Source: Fluviicola sp. XM-24bin1 (lineage in GTDB: Bacteria; Bacteroidota; Bacteroidia; Flavobacteriales_D; Crocinitomicaceae). From it: a stretch of 64,000 nucleotides of DNA. The stretch lies in contig QCWI01000013.1 of the NCBI GenBank assembly GCA_003149635.1, forward strand, positions 54,197-118,196, written 5' to 3'. Below are positions 15,802 to 23,903 of this stretch, in pieces. The notes below the pieces were generated by a model. It saw nothing but the letters and a program-made list of their open reading frames with translations, was not told where the DNA came from and did no database searches. A program made the translations under genes and the position numbers. The number at the start of each line of letters is the position of its first letter. Position 1 is the first letter of the stretch.

Positions 15802-18198
15802 CTACATCTTCACGACTCGTTTGGTAGCAACGATTTGATCATCCGATGCAATTTGTAGTATATAAACTCCTTTTGCTAAAGCAGTCCCTAAGGTTAGTGT
15901 GTTATTTTCGTTTAAAGCTTCGCGCATAACAATACGTCCTGTTGCAGGTTCAATTACTGTTACCGAAACGTCTGTGTAATCTTGGTTCCAGCTAATGTTA
16001 ATTTCATCTGTGAATGGGTTTGGATATACAGTAACATCATTCATTGTAAGATCAGCGATTCCAACATTGATTTCTTCTGTTGAATCACGAACGAAGAAAT
16101 TGTCGAAACCTCCTTCAACCAAATGACCACCGTTTTCATCCATCGATCGCACTTTTACTTGCATGGTTGCCGTAAGTGGAACGAAATCAACCACGCGCAC
16201 TTCTTTATATGCCCATTCGCTTACTTGTGGATCATTGAAGATCGCGAAATCCAATACTGCGGATTGCGTTCCATTGGAAAGCTCAATCACGATGGAATCG
16301 TTTGGTGCTCCACCTTGACCACCATCGTTAAAGAACCAACGCTCAAACGACATGTATGGGTCATTGTAATTCGATAAATCCATCATTGGAGAAGTCAATA
16401 CAGTTTCTCCATCATCAATATCATCGCTGCCCGCTTGTCCGCCACCGTTTCCGGTAACGTATGCCATGTCTCCACAGTCATCTGAATCTTCATCTGGGTT
16501 GGATTGCTGACCTTGATAAGTAGTTCCGTCAGGAATTCCGCGCTCCCAATCTCCCGTTTGCGCATTTCCAGATACCGTCCAACCCAAGTCCAAATCGAAG
16601 TAATCAGAGTATCCTTCTTCTAATACATAAGTATAAGGGCCACCGTTGGAATCAAGGAGCTGTCCCGTTAAACAAATCGTGTGATGCCCCCAAACCCCAA
16701 TGGTTACATTGTACACGTCTGAAAGGAATCCTTGGAATTCGAATTCACCCAATCCATTCGTTGTAGTTGTCAATGTTTGTTGGGAGTTGCTGATCACCAC
16801 TTGTGCGTTCGGAATTGGATTTCCATTGGGATCTTCTACCAATCCTTCCAAAGTAAATGTGATCTGCGGAACCAATTGAACATCCTGAATCGTTGTTTGT
16901 CCGCTAGTTAATGTGATCCCTGTAATTGTTTGCGTAACGTATCCCAACTTAGAATAGGTTACATCGTACGTACCAGCTGTTGCAACACCAGAAAGGTAGT
17001 CTCCGGCCAAATCGGAATTATCACTAACGTTAGCGGCGGTAATATCTACTGTCGCATTGTTGATTGGATTTGTGGTACTTGCGTCGGTAACGTTTCCTTC
17101 AAGGAAGGAAGCACCAACATACGTTGGGTCGAATACAAAACATCCGCTTTCTATATCGCTAGCGATAATTAAACCAGACGGTAAGTAAGGATATACTCCC
17201 CAACATCCATTGAAACCATCTCCTGTGAGCGGTGAGGTATCATAAAAACCGACTTCCACCATGTTGTTCGGATTCGAACAATCGTGAATAGTAACTCCGT
17301 CACGGTAGTAAGATGTCACAAGGAAATTCGTGTTGGTTACAAATACGTTGTGCGGAATTACATCTTGTCCCGGACTAGACTGGATTCGATCCAATTCTAC
17401 AATGTTTTGCAGGTCTGAAACGTCATAAGCAGCGATGTAAGCATCAGGAACTTCATCCGTAGTGTACAAGGTATTACCATCGTCTGAGAGCCAAACGTTG
17501 TGGCTGAAAGTACTCGGCGTGTTTTGCGTAGCCATTGTTACGCAGCTGGCAGGATTGGAAACATCCACAACGGTGAAGAATCCATCGTCGATTGCACCAC
17601 CCCACAGTGTATCGTTACGTACATATATGTCGTGCATGTAGTAATCATCGTAGGCTCCTAATTCAACCGGGTTTAACTCGTCTTGTGTCAAATCCAAGAT
17701 AATTGCCCCACCTTCGCTCCAGTTGGCGCCAGTAATGTAAGCGCGACCTGCTGGCACATCAATGAAAATGTTGTGAGCCGTTGTGAAAGGGAAATTCGTT
17801 CCTGTAAATTGATACACATCTCCATTTGTGATTGGCCCTGGAAGATTGCTCAAATCGATGATCTTCAATCCATTTCCGCCTTCGTTTGTGATGTAGGCAG
17901 TAGTTCCATACACCTTCATGTCGCGCCAAATGGTTGTTGCTCCGGGCGAGAAAAAGATTTCAGTTGGATTTGAAGGGTCTGTCGTAATGTCGACAATTGA
18001 TGTTCCGTTCTGGTTTCCTACGATCGCGTATTCATGTCCTGAAGGATCGACATATCCCCAGATGTCGCTACAATCTCCACGTTGTCCGTTAAACTCGGAA
18101 TCGTAATCCAATTGGCCGACAAGACTGAGATTTAATTGCGCGTTTGCTCCACAGGCTATAAGGAGAGCTAGAAGCACGTTTGAGTAAAGTTTTAGCAT
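15802..18198 (-). CDS. T9SS cargo, choice-of-anchor B (LVIVD-repeat) protein
   Basis: This 798-residue protein starts with a signal peptide (MLKLYSNVLLALLIACGANAQ). Residues ~25-370 form a beta-propeller of LVIVD-type repeats ('YAIVGNQNGTSIVDITTDPSNPTE', 'TAYITNEGGNGLKIIDLS', 'HDIYVRNDTLWGGAIDDGFFTVVDV'), as in choice-of-anchor B proteins. Two carboxypeptidase-regulatory-like Ig modules follow ('LEGNVTDASTTNPINNATVDI', 'LEGLVEDPNGNPIPNAQVVI'), then a jelly-roll-like module (~540-715). The end is a type A T9SS sorting domain: 'VYPNPFTDEINISW' and '..GVYILQIASDDQIVATKRVVKM'. It is thus expected to cross the outer membrane by type IX secretion and be surface-attached or released. The ligand is not predictable. 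A good terminator follows. Confidence 0.9.
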   Translation of the reverse strand: MLKLYSNVLLALLIACGANAQLNLSLVGQLDYDSEFNGQRGDCSDIWGYVDPSGHEYAIVGNQNGTSIVDITTDPSNPTEIFFSPGATTIWRDMKVYGTTAYITNEGGNGLKIIDLSNLPGPITNGDVYQFTGTNFPFTTAHNIFIDVPAGRAYITGANWSEGGAIILDLTQDELNPVELGAYDDYYMHDIYVRNDTLWGGAIDDGFFTVVDVSNPASCVTMATQNTPSTFSHNVWLSDDGNTLYTTDEVPDAYIAAYDVSDLQNIVELDRIQSSPGQDVIPHNVFVTNTNFLVTSYYRDGVTIHDCSNPNNMVEVGFYDTSPLTGDGFNGCWGVYPYLPSGLIIASDIESGCFVFDPTYVGASFLEGNVTDASTTNPINNATVDITAANVSDNSDLAGDYLSGVATAGTYDVTYSKLGYVTQTITGITLTSGQTTIQDVQLVPQITFTLEGLVEDPNGNPIPNAQVVISNSQQTLTTTTNGLGEFEFQGFLSDVYNVTIGVWGHHTICLTGQLLDSNGGPYTYVLEEGYSDYFDLDLGWTVSGNAQTGDWERGIPDGTTYQGQQSNPDEDSDDCGDMAYVTGNGGGQAGSDDIDDGETVLTSPMMDLSNYNDPYMSFERWFFNDGGQGGAPNDSIVIELSNGTQSAVLDFAIFNDPQVSEWAYKEVRVVDFVPLTATMQVKVRSMDENGGHLVEGGFDNFFVRDSTEEINVGIADLTMNDVTVYPNPFTDEINISWNQDYTDVSVTVIEPATGRIVMREALNENNTLTLGTALAKGVYILQIASDDQIVATKRVVKM

Positions 18199-18413
18199 TG
18201 TACAGTTTGTTTAGGTGTACAATTTACGCAAAAACCAATGAACTTTGTGCATAAAAAGTGATGAGTGGTAGGAAGGCTGACATAAGCTTCCGGCGATCAA
18301 AACGCACTCATGAACGAATATTAGCTGTTTATCGATGAATATTCATTACTCGTCGACTTGAAGGATTTTCATGACAATTTACACTTCAACAGTGTATTAC
18401 AATTGATTCAGAT
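18199..18413 (+). other. 215-bp intergenic region
   Basis: It contains the upstream region of the T9SS gene and the 3' flank of the membrane-anchored protein. No convincing hairpin, repeat or small gene was seen. Confidence 0.5.
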
Positions 18414-19157
18414 TTAAGGCGTTATGGTGTCCGATGAATTTTGAACAGAATCGAGTATCTGAAGAAGTTCTAATTCTTCCTGTAAATCACCATAATTACG
18501 ATTCCAATATCGAAGTAATCCCGGTTTGTTGAAAATCTTGGATTTTGAGGTACCTACGGCTCCTTGAGTTACATCCCTCGCTTCAACTTGATCTTCACAT
18601 GGATCGGGAATATCGTAGTCCCACTCTTTCGTAATAAGAACTTGATTCGCCAGATATTTGTTGACAACACCATACAATAGCGTAGAATCTATCGTGAAGA
18701 ACCCTGCTGAATTCTTAGACCATTGACTTGATGGCTTGGAGTTGATGGTAGATGAATCGTCAAAACTGTACACGTAATCTAGCGTCCCGCCGTAGCATTC
18801 AGACCAAAGGTACATCGGTTCTCTGCTCGCATTGATTACACCGCCCTTATTTAGAAATGCGGATGAAATTACCACCGTAGTATCTAGGATTACTTGCCCG
18901 TTGACAGTGGATTTGATCCGTTGTTTGCCCTCAGAAACACCTACTTCCTTGTATCCCAGAGGGCCAAGTTTATATGTCTCTTCGCCAATGGTTACTTTCA
19001 TTGGATCTTCGTAGGGATTGTGGATGTAGACCAAACGACTCTGTTCCACCAAGTTGTAAATGGTAATTCCAATCCATGAAAAAAGGATGAGAACTATAGA
19101 CAGGCCAAGTATGATGCCTACTTTACGTCCACTAACTTCTTCGTTTTCTTGACTCAC
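18414..19157 (-). CDS. Membrane-anchored protein of unknown function
   Basis: The protein has 247 residues with one N-terminal transmembrane helix at about 12-37 (GRKVGIILGLSIVLILFSWIGITIYNLV) and the rest predicted outside the cytoplasm. The soluble part starts with beta strands ('LVYIHNPYEDPMKVTIGEETYKLGPLGYKEVGV'), an Ig-like or PEGA-like pattern, and ends in a charged helix 'YGDLQEELELLQILDS'. No family is recognised. tRNA-Leu lies upstream on the same strand, about 107 bp away, separated by a long-loop terminator. Confidence 0.75.
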   Translation of the reverse strand: MSQENEEVSGRKVGIILGLSIVLILFSWIGITIYNLVEQSRLVYIHNPYEDPMKVTIGEETYKLGPLGYKEVGVSEGKQRIKSTVNGQVILDTTVVISSAFLNKGGVINASREPMYLWSECYGGTLDYVYSFDDSSTINSKPSSQWSKNSAGFFTIDSTLLYGVVNKYLANQVLITKEWDYDIPDPCEDQVEARDVTQGAVGTSKSKIFNKPGLLRYWNRNYGDLQEELELLQILDSVQNSSDTITP

Positions 19158-19212
19158 AACAGATGTTTTCAGTGAAATTAATTAAAACCTTCGTTCAGAT
19201 ACTGCATAAAAA

Positions 19213-19260
19213 AAGCAGTGATCCAATCCAGCGCTTTCACACTCAATTCTCTCACTGCTT
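19213..19260 (-). terminator. Long-loop terminator after tRNA-Leu
   Basis: On the minus strand AAGCAGTGA pairs with TCACTGCTT across a 30-nt loop and is followed by a run of Ts (7 As on the plus strand at 19208-19214). Position directly 3' of the tRNA supports a terminator; the loop is unusually large. Confidence 0.55.
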
Positions 19261-19263
19261 TCG

Positions 19264-19345
19264 TGCCCAGGACTGGAGTCGAACCAGCACGCACGTAGTG
19301 CACCACCCCCTCAAGATGGCGTGTCTACCATTTCACCACCTGGGC
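19264..19345 (-). tRNA. tRNA-Leu (anticodon GAG)
   Basis: The minus strand folds as a type II tRNA of 82 nt: acceptor GCCCAGG/CCTGGGC, anticodon stem CCATC/GGTGG with loop TTGAGGG giving anticodon GAG (reads CUC/CUU), a variable arm with stem GCAC/GTGC, and T arm GCTGG-TTCGACT-CCAGT. The discriminator is A and CCA is not encoded. The ORF 19163-19525 in the track overlaps it and is spurious. Confidence 0.95.
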
Positions 19346-19377
19346 ATTTTCTTCCAAACTAATTTTCGAAGGGATTG

Positions 19378-19385
19378 CAAATATA
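19378..19385 (-). promoter_or_regulatory. -7 box of tRNA-Leu
   Basis: Minus strand TATATTTG matches TAnnTTTG exactly and ends 32 nt upstream of the tRNA 5' end. The -33 region is weak (GTG at 19 bp). Confidence 0.65.
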
Positions 19386-19701
19386 AACGATTGTCACAAA
19401 TCACCACGCATAGAAAAGAAGAAATGCAATTTTACCTACCTCGGCGTACTCAACTACGTATAAATACGGTTTTTAATGGTGACATGTACGCATTTTACAA
19501 ATGGCTAAAAATCTTACAGGTCTGATAAACAGTGGTTTCTTGTTTTAAAGCCATCGTTGTATTATCAAAATTAAGTATCAAAATTCACCAAATGTTTGTA
19601 TTTTAAAGCCTTAATAAATGCAAACCTTCTCCAGGTTGATTAACGGGCACCAACCTACTACTCAACGCTTATAGCTTCGTAGTGTGCCGTTTTCATAATT
19701 A

Positions 19702-20298
19702 ATGGAAGAACCGATTAACATTGCGATCGCTGAAGATCACGAATTGCTACGTAAAGGACTTGTGTCCATTTTAGGCTCAGAACCACATTTTGACGTGGTG
19801 TTTGAAGCACAAAATGGAATGCAAATCATGGATGCGCTTGAAAAAGCACAACCGTCAGTTTTGATACTTGATCTTGACATGCCATACATGAGCGGCATTG
19901 AAGTATTGAACGAACTCGAAAAGAATTATCCCAATGTAAAAGCGATTATGCTGAGTATGCACAATTCGAAGAATTTTGTGCTCCAGTGCATGATTCTAGG
20001 TGCTAGAGGGTTTCTGGCAAAGAACACCAATGTGGAGAAGATCATTGAATCCATAGAATCCGTTCACAACTATGGTTTCCATATCAACGATGATCAGTCG
20101 ATGGTGTTCTTGGAAACAGAAGTGAAACGCAGACAAATTCCCATTCCAACAACGGGTTGCTGCCAAGATTGGTTCGAAGATTTATTCCGTGGAGAATCAG
20201 TTGAAGTGCTCGTGGAAAAATATCAAGTGGATCCTGAAGTAATCAAATCCTTTTGGATGGCATTCCAAAACTCATTGGTTCAACAACGATTGGTCTAA
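19702..20298 (+). CDS. Orphan receiver-domain response regulator
   Basis: This 198-residue protein has a NarL-type receiver at residues 6-125: acidic pair E11-D12, phosphoacceptor D57 in 'VLILDLDMPYMSG', switch Ser in 'AIMLSMHN', and the conserved Lys in 'GFLAKNTNVE'. The usual LuxR-type DNA-binding domain is missing. Instead there is a ~70-residue tail with 'TGCCQDWFEDLFRGESVEVLVEKYQVDPEVIKSFWMAFQNSL', which has the helix pattern of a degenerate helix-turn-helix but no LuxR signature. No histidine kinase is adjacent. It could bind DNA weakly, bind a partner, or act as a phosphate sink. A 350-bp gap (19346-19701) lies upstream, holding the tRNA-Leu promoter and short direct repeats (TTTTAAAGCC twice, ATCAAAATT twice). 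Confidence 0.85.
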   Translation: MEEPINIAIAEDHELLRKGLVSILGSEPHFDVVFEAQNGMQIMDALEKAQPSVLILDLDMPYMSGIEVLNELEKNYPNVKAIMLSMHNSKNFVLQCMILGARGFLAKNTNVEKIIESIESVHNYGFHINDDQSMVFLETEVKRRQIPIPTTGCCQDWFEDLFRGESVEVLVEKYQVDPEVIKSFWMAFQNSLVQQRLV

Positions 20299-20304
20299 AG
20301 ACTT

Positions 20305-20787
20305 CTACATCAGATGGAATGCGGTAAATACCGCAACAAATAAAATCGCGATTTGTATGTCTTCGTGAAGACCGTCAAATCCTTCTATATCGACGTTCCA
20401 GCGCTCGTAATTTTCATAAAATACCGTCCGCATGGTTCCGTCTGCATCTCCAGAAATGTCCCATCTTTCGTAATCATCATGGAAAGTGGTGCGTACTTGA
20501 ATAGTCGTACCGTGCCCTTGGATTTCCCATCGATCCCAATCATTGCTGAATACGGTTCTTAAGGTCACGTCACCAATCGTCCATCGATCCCAATCCTCGG
20601 AAAAATCCGTGCGGATGTTTGTACCGGAGCAGTTCCAATTGTCCCAATCGTTGGTGAAATTGGTTCTGAAATCAAACGATTCGTACGTCCAGCGGGACAC
20701 GTCATCAGTAAATACCGTTGATAATTGCTGCGACTGCGCAGTGAAAGCTGCTAGGGCAAATATTCCAGAAAAGATCCATTTTTTCAT
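20305..20787 (-). CDS. Exported six-repeat (RTxFxxDWDRW) protein
   Basis: The product has 160 residues: signal peptide 1-20 (MKKWIFSGIFALAAFTAQSQ), then six repeats of 17-22 residues at about 23-40, 41-58, 59-76, 77-98, 99-119 and 120-136, then a hydrophobic C-terminal segment 'IQIAILFVAVFTAFHLM' (144-160). The repeat consensus is R-T-x-F-x-[ND]-D-[WY]-[DE]-R-W-[DETN]-[IV]-x-G. Each unit looks like two short strands with a conserved aromatic pair, so a small repeat sheet or solenoid is likely, tethered in the membrane by its end. I do not recognise the family. It begins 40 bp after natB on the same strand and may be cotranscribed with the ABC exporter. Confidence 0.8.
   Translation of the reverse strand: MKKWIFSGIFALAAFTAQSQQLSTVFTDDVSRWTYESFDFRTNFTNDWDNWNCSGTNIRTDFSEDWDRWTIGDVTLRTVFSNDWDRWEIQGHGTTIQVRTTFHDDYERWDISGDADGTMRTVFYENYERWNVDIEGFDGLHEDIQIAILFVAVFTAFHLM
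20375..20730 (-). repeat. Six coding repeats of about 54-66 bp
   Basis: The repeat units of the DWDRW protein are visible in DNA as recurring 'ccatcgatcccaatc' type segments on the plus strand, best conserved in the middle units (near 20525 and 20580). This indicates expansion by tandem duplication. Confidence 0.7.
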
Positions 20788-20827
20788 AGGTCAAACAATT
20801 ATCGGTATCACAACATAAATCGTTCCA

Positions 20828-22018
20828 TTACATGATAACGTTGGTTTCTTTGTCGAATCGTTTGTAAGAAACAGTGACAGCGAGTACGGCAAGCGCGATC
20901 ATTACTCCGAAACTAATTAGTAACAGACTGAAATCCAAAGTTCCTGCAATCAATTCTTTCGTTGCCAAAACGATATTCACTACTGGCATGGCTGCCGTAA
21001 CGGCGTCCAATTCGATTCCCGGGAAGAATCCAACCATTGCTGGGAGCACCATAACAATATTGAGTGGCGTAATGATACTTTGAGCTTCTTTGAAACTTTT
21101 CGCGTAAACCGCGATTGGAATCATGGTTCCGGCGAAGAACACCGTTAATGGGAATAGCAACCCGTACATCATCAGAATAAACGTAGGACTGAGAATCTCA
21201 TGAATTATATCCAATAATTCCGGGTTCTTCACTAGATCAAATACTTCAATCGAAAGGAATAATCCCAGCAAAGCACACGTAGATGCGAGCAATCCTGAAA
21301 GTACCACCACGCCCATTTTTCCAAAAAGGATTTGCCATCTCCTTACAGGAGTTGTAAGCAAAGTTTCGATGGTTCCACGTTCTTTCTCTCCCGTAAATAA
21401 GTCAATGGCAGGGTACATACAGCCGAGAAAACCAAAGGCAATGAAGATATACGGTAAAATCCCGCCGGCTAATTTCCCGATCACCTCTTTACCAGAAGCG
21501 ATGTTTTGGTATTGAACTTCAATGGGGCTTAGTTCAGCTTCGTCCAATTCCATTAATTGGTAGCGTTCCACCTTAGCTTGCTCTTGAATGGCTTCCAAAT
21601 AAACCTCAGCACGATCCTTCATTCCCAAATCGGTAGCGTTAAAGTAAACGGTTACGGGAGCTGGTTCCTTGTTTGTCATTCGTCGGTCGAAATCAGCAGG
21701 TGTGTACAAACCAATTTGAATGGCATCGGAACGAATGTCTTTGAATAGGCTTGCGGTATCGTCATACATGATAATTTCTCGCTCTCCAGCCGTTTTCGGC
21801 AATTCATGAAGCTTTTGAGTTACGTAATTATCGGGTGCACCGACAAATCCAATGTTCACCTTTTTCTTAGCAGCTTCTTCCGTGAAGGATGAAGAAACGC
21901 CAACAAAAACATTAAGAATGATGGGGAAGACGAGGGTGGGAATCACCAACATCATGATCAACGTACGGCGATCGCGCAACGTGTCCTTGAGTTCTTTTTT
22001 GAATATCGTAAATATCAT
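20828..22018 (-). CDS. natB: ABC-2 type exporter permease (NatB-like)
   Basis: The protein has 396 residues and starts 'MIFTIFKKELKDTLRDRRTLIMMLVIPTLVFPIILNVF', the signature of the NatB/ABC-2 permeases. One transmembrane helix is followed by a ~150-residue external domain, then five helices with 'FTGEKERGTIETLLTTPVRRWQILFGK', the coupling element typical of the family. With NatA it forms an exporter; in Bacillus NatAB exports sodium, but homologues are diverse, so the substrate here is open. Its ATG overlaps the natA stop by 4 nt. Confidence 0.88.
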   Translation of the reverse strand: MIFTIFKKELKDTLRDRRTLIMMLVIPTLVFPIILNVFVGVSSSFTEEAAKKKVNIGFVGAPDNYVTQKLHELPKTAGEREIIMYDDTASLFKDIRSDAIQIGLYTPADFDRRMTNKEPAPVTVYFNATDLGMKDRAEVYLEAIQEQAKVERYQLMELDEAELSPIEVQYQNIASGKEVIGKLAGGILPYIFIAFGFLGCMYPAIDLFTGEKERGTIETLLTTPVRRWQILFGKMGVVVLSGLLASTCALLGLFLSIEVFDLVKNPELLDIIHEILSPTFILMMYGLLFPLTVFFAGTMIPIAVYAKSFKEAQSIITPLNIVMVLPAMVGFFPGIELDAVTAAMPVVNIVLATKELIAGTLDFSLLLISFGVMIALAVLAVTVSYKRFDKETNVIM

Positions 22019-22791
22019 ACCGTTGCGTTTTGAGAATCGTTGACAATTCGAATGAATTCGGCCGTAAGGTTGTCGGCTTGCATTTCTTGTTTGAAGGCGT
22101 CCATGGTACCGTTGAAGAGCATCTTTCCTTTGTGAATGATGGCCAAATCATCACAAAGCAAATCTACTTCACTCATGATGTGGCTGGAGAAAATGACCGT
22201 TTTTCCTTGTTCGCGACAATTTCGAATCAATTGAATGATGTTTTCAGCAGTAATGACGTCCAAACCACTTGTTGGCTCATCAAAGATTACCACCTCAGGA
22301 TCGTGAATCATCGTACGACAAATGGATACTTTTTGCTTCATTCCAGTCGATAACTTACCAATGCGTTTGCCCTGGAAATCGTGCATATCCAAAAGTGTAT
22401 AGAGCTCTTCTTTACGCTGTTCGAACTCATCTTTTGGAATCTCGTACAAGTCGGCAAAATATTTCAAAACTTCGTTGGGCGTCAATCGTGCGTACAAGCC
22501 TGTAGATCCCGTAAGGAATCCCATCTTCTTTCGAGCTTCCTGGGGATTTGCTACTGCGTCTATACCAGCAATTTTAATACTTCCAGAAGTAGGCTTAAAA
22601 ATGGTGGATAACATACGCAGTGTGGTCGTTTTACCGGCACCGTTTGGGCCAAGAAGGGAAAATACCCGACCTGGTTGGCACGTAAAACTGACGTCGTTCA
22701 CCGCTTTTGCGAATTTGTCGGTAGTGTTGAGTTCCTTGCGTTGTTGTTTCGTAAGAACAAATTCCTTTAGCAAGTTGAGCGCTTCAATCAT
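22015..22791 (-). CDS. natA: ABC exporter ATP-binding protein (NatA-like)
   Basis: The protein has 258 residues. Walker A 'LGPNGAGKTTTL' at about residue 50, Q-loop in 'MGFLTGSTGLYARLTP', signature 'LSTGMKQKVSICRTMI', Walker B 'VVIFDEPTSGLD' and H-loop 'VIFSSHIMSEV' are all intact. The ABC signature LSTGM and 'KKMGFLTGSTGLY' fit the NatA/CcmA-type branch. It is the first gene of the leftward natA-natB pair and is divergent from the TfoX-N gene, 55 bp away. Confidence 0.9.
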   Translation of the reverse strand: MIEALNLLKEFVLTKQQRKELNTTDKFAKAVNDVSFTCQPGRVFSLLGPNGAGKTTTLRMLSTIFKPTSGSIKIAGIDAVANPQEARKKMGFLTGSTGLYARLTPNEVLKYFADLYEIPKDEFEQRKEELYTLLDMHDFQGKRIGKLSTGMKQKVSICRTMIHDPEVVIFDEPTSGLDVITAENIIQLIRNCREQGKTVIFSSHIMSEVDLLCDDLAIIHKGKMLFNGTMDAFKQEMQADNLTAEFIRIVNDSQNATV

Positions 22792-22834
22792 GAATAATGC
22801 ATTTGCGGTAAATGTACGGATTACAAAAAAAATG

Positions 22835-22842
22835 TAGCTTTA
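22835..22842 (+). promoter_or_regulatory. TAGCTTTA -7-like box, 4 nt before ATG
   Basis: Seven of eight to TAnnTTTG, ending 4 nt before the ATG at 22847. Same leaderless arrangement as at 6507 and 36673; no TTG at the expected distance. Confidence 0.4.
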
Positions 22843-22846
22843 AATT

Positions 22847-23200
22847 ATGGCTTACGACGAATACCTAAAGGAACGGATTGATCGCATTTTGAATGAAAAA
22901 AACATCCCGCACGAAGCGCGCAAGATGATGGGCGGATTGTGCTACATTGTGGATGATAAAATGTGCTTCGGAATCGTCAAGAACGAATTCATGGCGCGGG
23001 TTGGAACGGAAAAATATCCAGAACTAATTCAAAGGGAAGGAGCACGACCCATGGATTTCACAAAACGTCCAATGAATGGGTATTTGTTCGTTTCTGCAGA
23101 CGGAATCGACCGTGAAGATGACCTCGAATTCTGGATCCAGCGTTGTTTAGACTTTAATCCGGAGGCGAAAGCAAGTAAGAAGCGGAAGAGTAAGAAGTGA
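22847..23200 (+). CDS. TfoX N-terminal domain protein
   Basis: This 117-residue protein matches the TfoX/Sxy N-terminal domain: 'LKERIDRILNEKNIPHEARKMMGGLCYIVDDKMCFGIVKNEFMARVG', then 'ARPMDFTKRPMNGYLFVSADGI' and a lysine-rich tail. The C-terminal DNA-repair-like domain of full TfoX is missing, as in many stand-alone members. Links to competence are documented for the full-length proteobacterial protein only; for this short form the role is unknown. Confidence 0.88.
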   Translation: MAYDEYLKERIDRILNEKNIPHEARKMMGGLCYIVDDKMCFGIVKNEFMARVGTEKYPELIQREGARPMDFTKRPMNGYLFVSADGIDREDDLEFWIQRCLDFNPEAKASKKRKSKK

Positions 23201-23260
23201 AAAGTGGAGGGCAGAAGGTGGAAAGTAGAAAGTATAAGGACGGCACTTTTTACATTTCGA

Positions 23261-23848
23261 CTAGTTCTCGGCCATGACTTCTGTTCCTTCGAATTCAATT
23301 CCAGAATACAAGGTAGAAACCAAATCTCCCAATTCATATACATTTCGGTACCCGTAGCCGTACAGGTTGATGTACGTTGGAACGTTCAAAGCCATAGTTA
23401 GCGGGAACTGCTTGGGCCCGTTCGGAAGGGATTCCAATTGCATAAGTTCGACTTCAACCGGACTCATAGATTTCGTTGGAAAGAAGAGTTCGTCATCCAA
23501 GATGTTATTGTTGCAATAGATAAGGATGCGTGTGTTTGTGTCTGGGATCAGTCGGGCTAAATTTGCTTGCGTGAAGTCGGCGAAATTAAGATGAATGGCA
23601 CCTTTAATGTGTTTGGCGTCGTACATGGCTTTGGAGCGTGTATCTAAGATGATCGTGTTTTCATCGGCTGCCATTTCATTGAATTCGTCCATGGAAACCA
23701 TTCGCTTTTCACGATGATCTCTAACTTCGTTTGCCAATTCTAAAAATCGATCAAAGTCAACATACGATTGACCAGGATAAATGGTGCCGTCTTGAGCTTG
23801 GCTTGTAAAGGAAATGGTTGCGATGGTGGCTAGGATCAATAATTTCAT
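23261..23848 (-). CDS. Exported rhodanese-domain protein
   Basis: The start is placed at the ATG at 23848 (MKLLILATIATISFTSQAQ), which gives a clean signal peptide; the upstream start at 23881 would put 11 extra residues before it. The 195-residue product has a rhodanese fold: 'ENTIILDTRSKAMYDAKHIKGAIHLNFADF' and the active-site loop 'ILIYCNNNILDDE' with the catalytic cysteine. The C-terminal part ends with 'INLYGYGYRNVYELGDLV', the usual last helix. It should act in the periplasm, transferring sulfane sulfur or sensing thiols; the substrate is unknown. Confidence 0.85.
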   Translation of the reverse strand: MKLLILATIATISFTSQAQDGTIYPGQSYVDFDRFLELANEVRDHREKRMVSMDEFNEMAADENTIILDTRSKAMYDAKHIKGAIHLNFADFTQANLARLIPDTNTRILIYCNNNILDDELFFPTKSMSPVEVELMQLESLPNGPKQFPLTMALNVPTYINLYGYGYRNVYELGDLVSTLYSGIEFEGTEVMAEN

Positions 23849-23903
23849 TGCTTGTTGTTTTAATGTTACAAGCAAGTACAATGACCTCTAAGAAAGGTTC
23901 AAA

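Noticed and set aside
19163-19525. 120-codon plus-strand ORF
   Set aside because: It runs across tRNA-Leu on the other strand and its terminator; the translation has no protein-like pattern.
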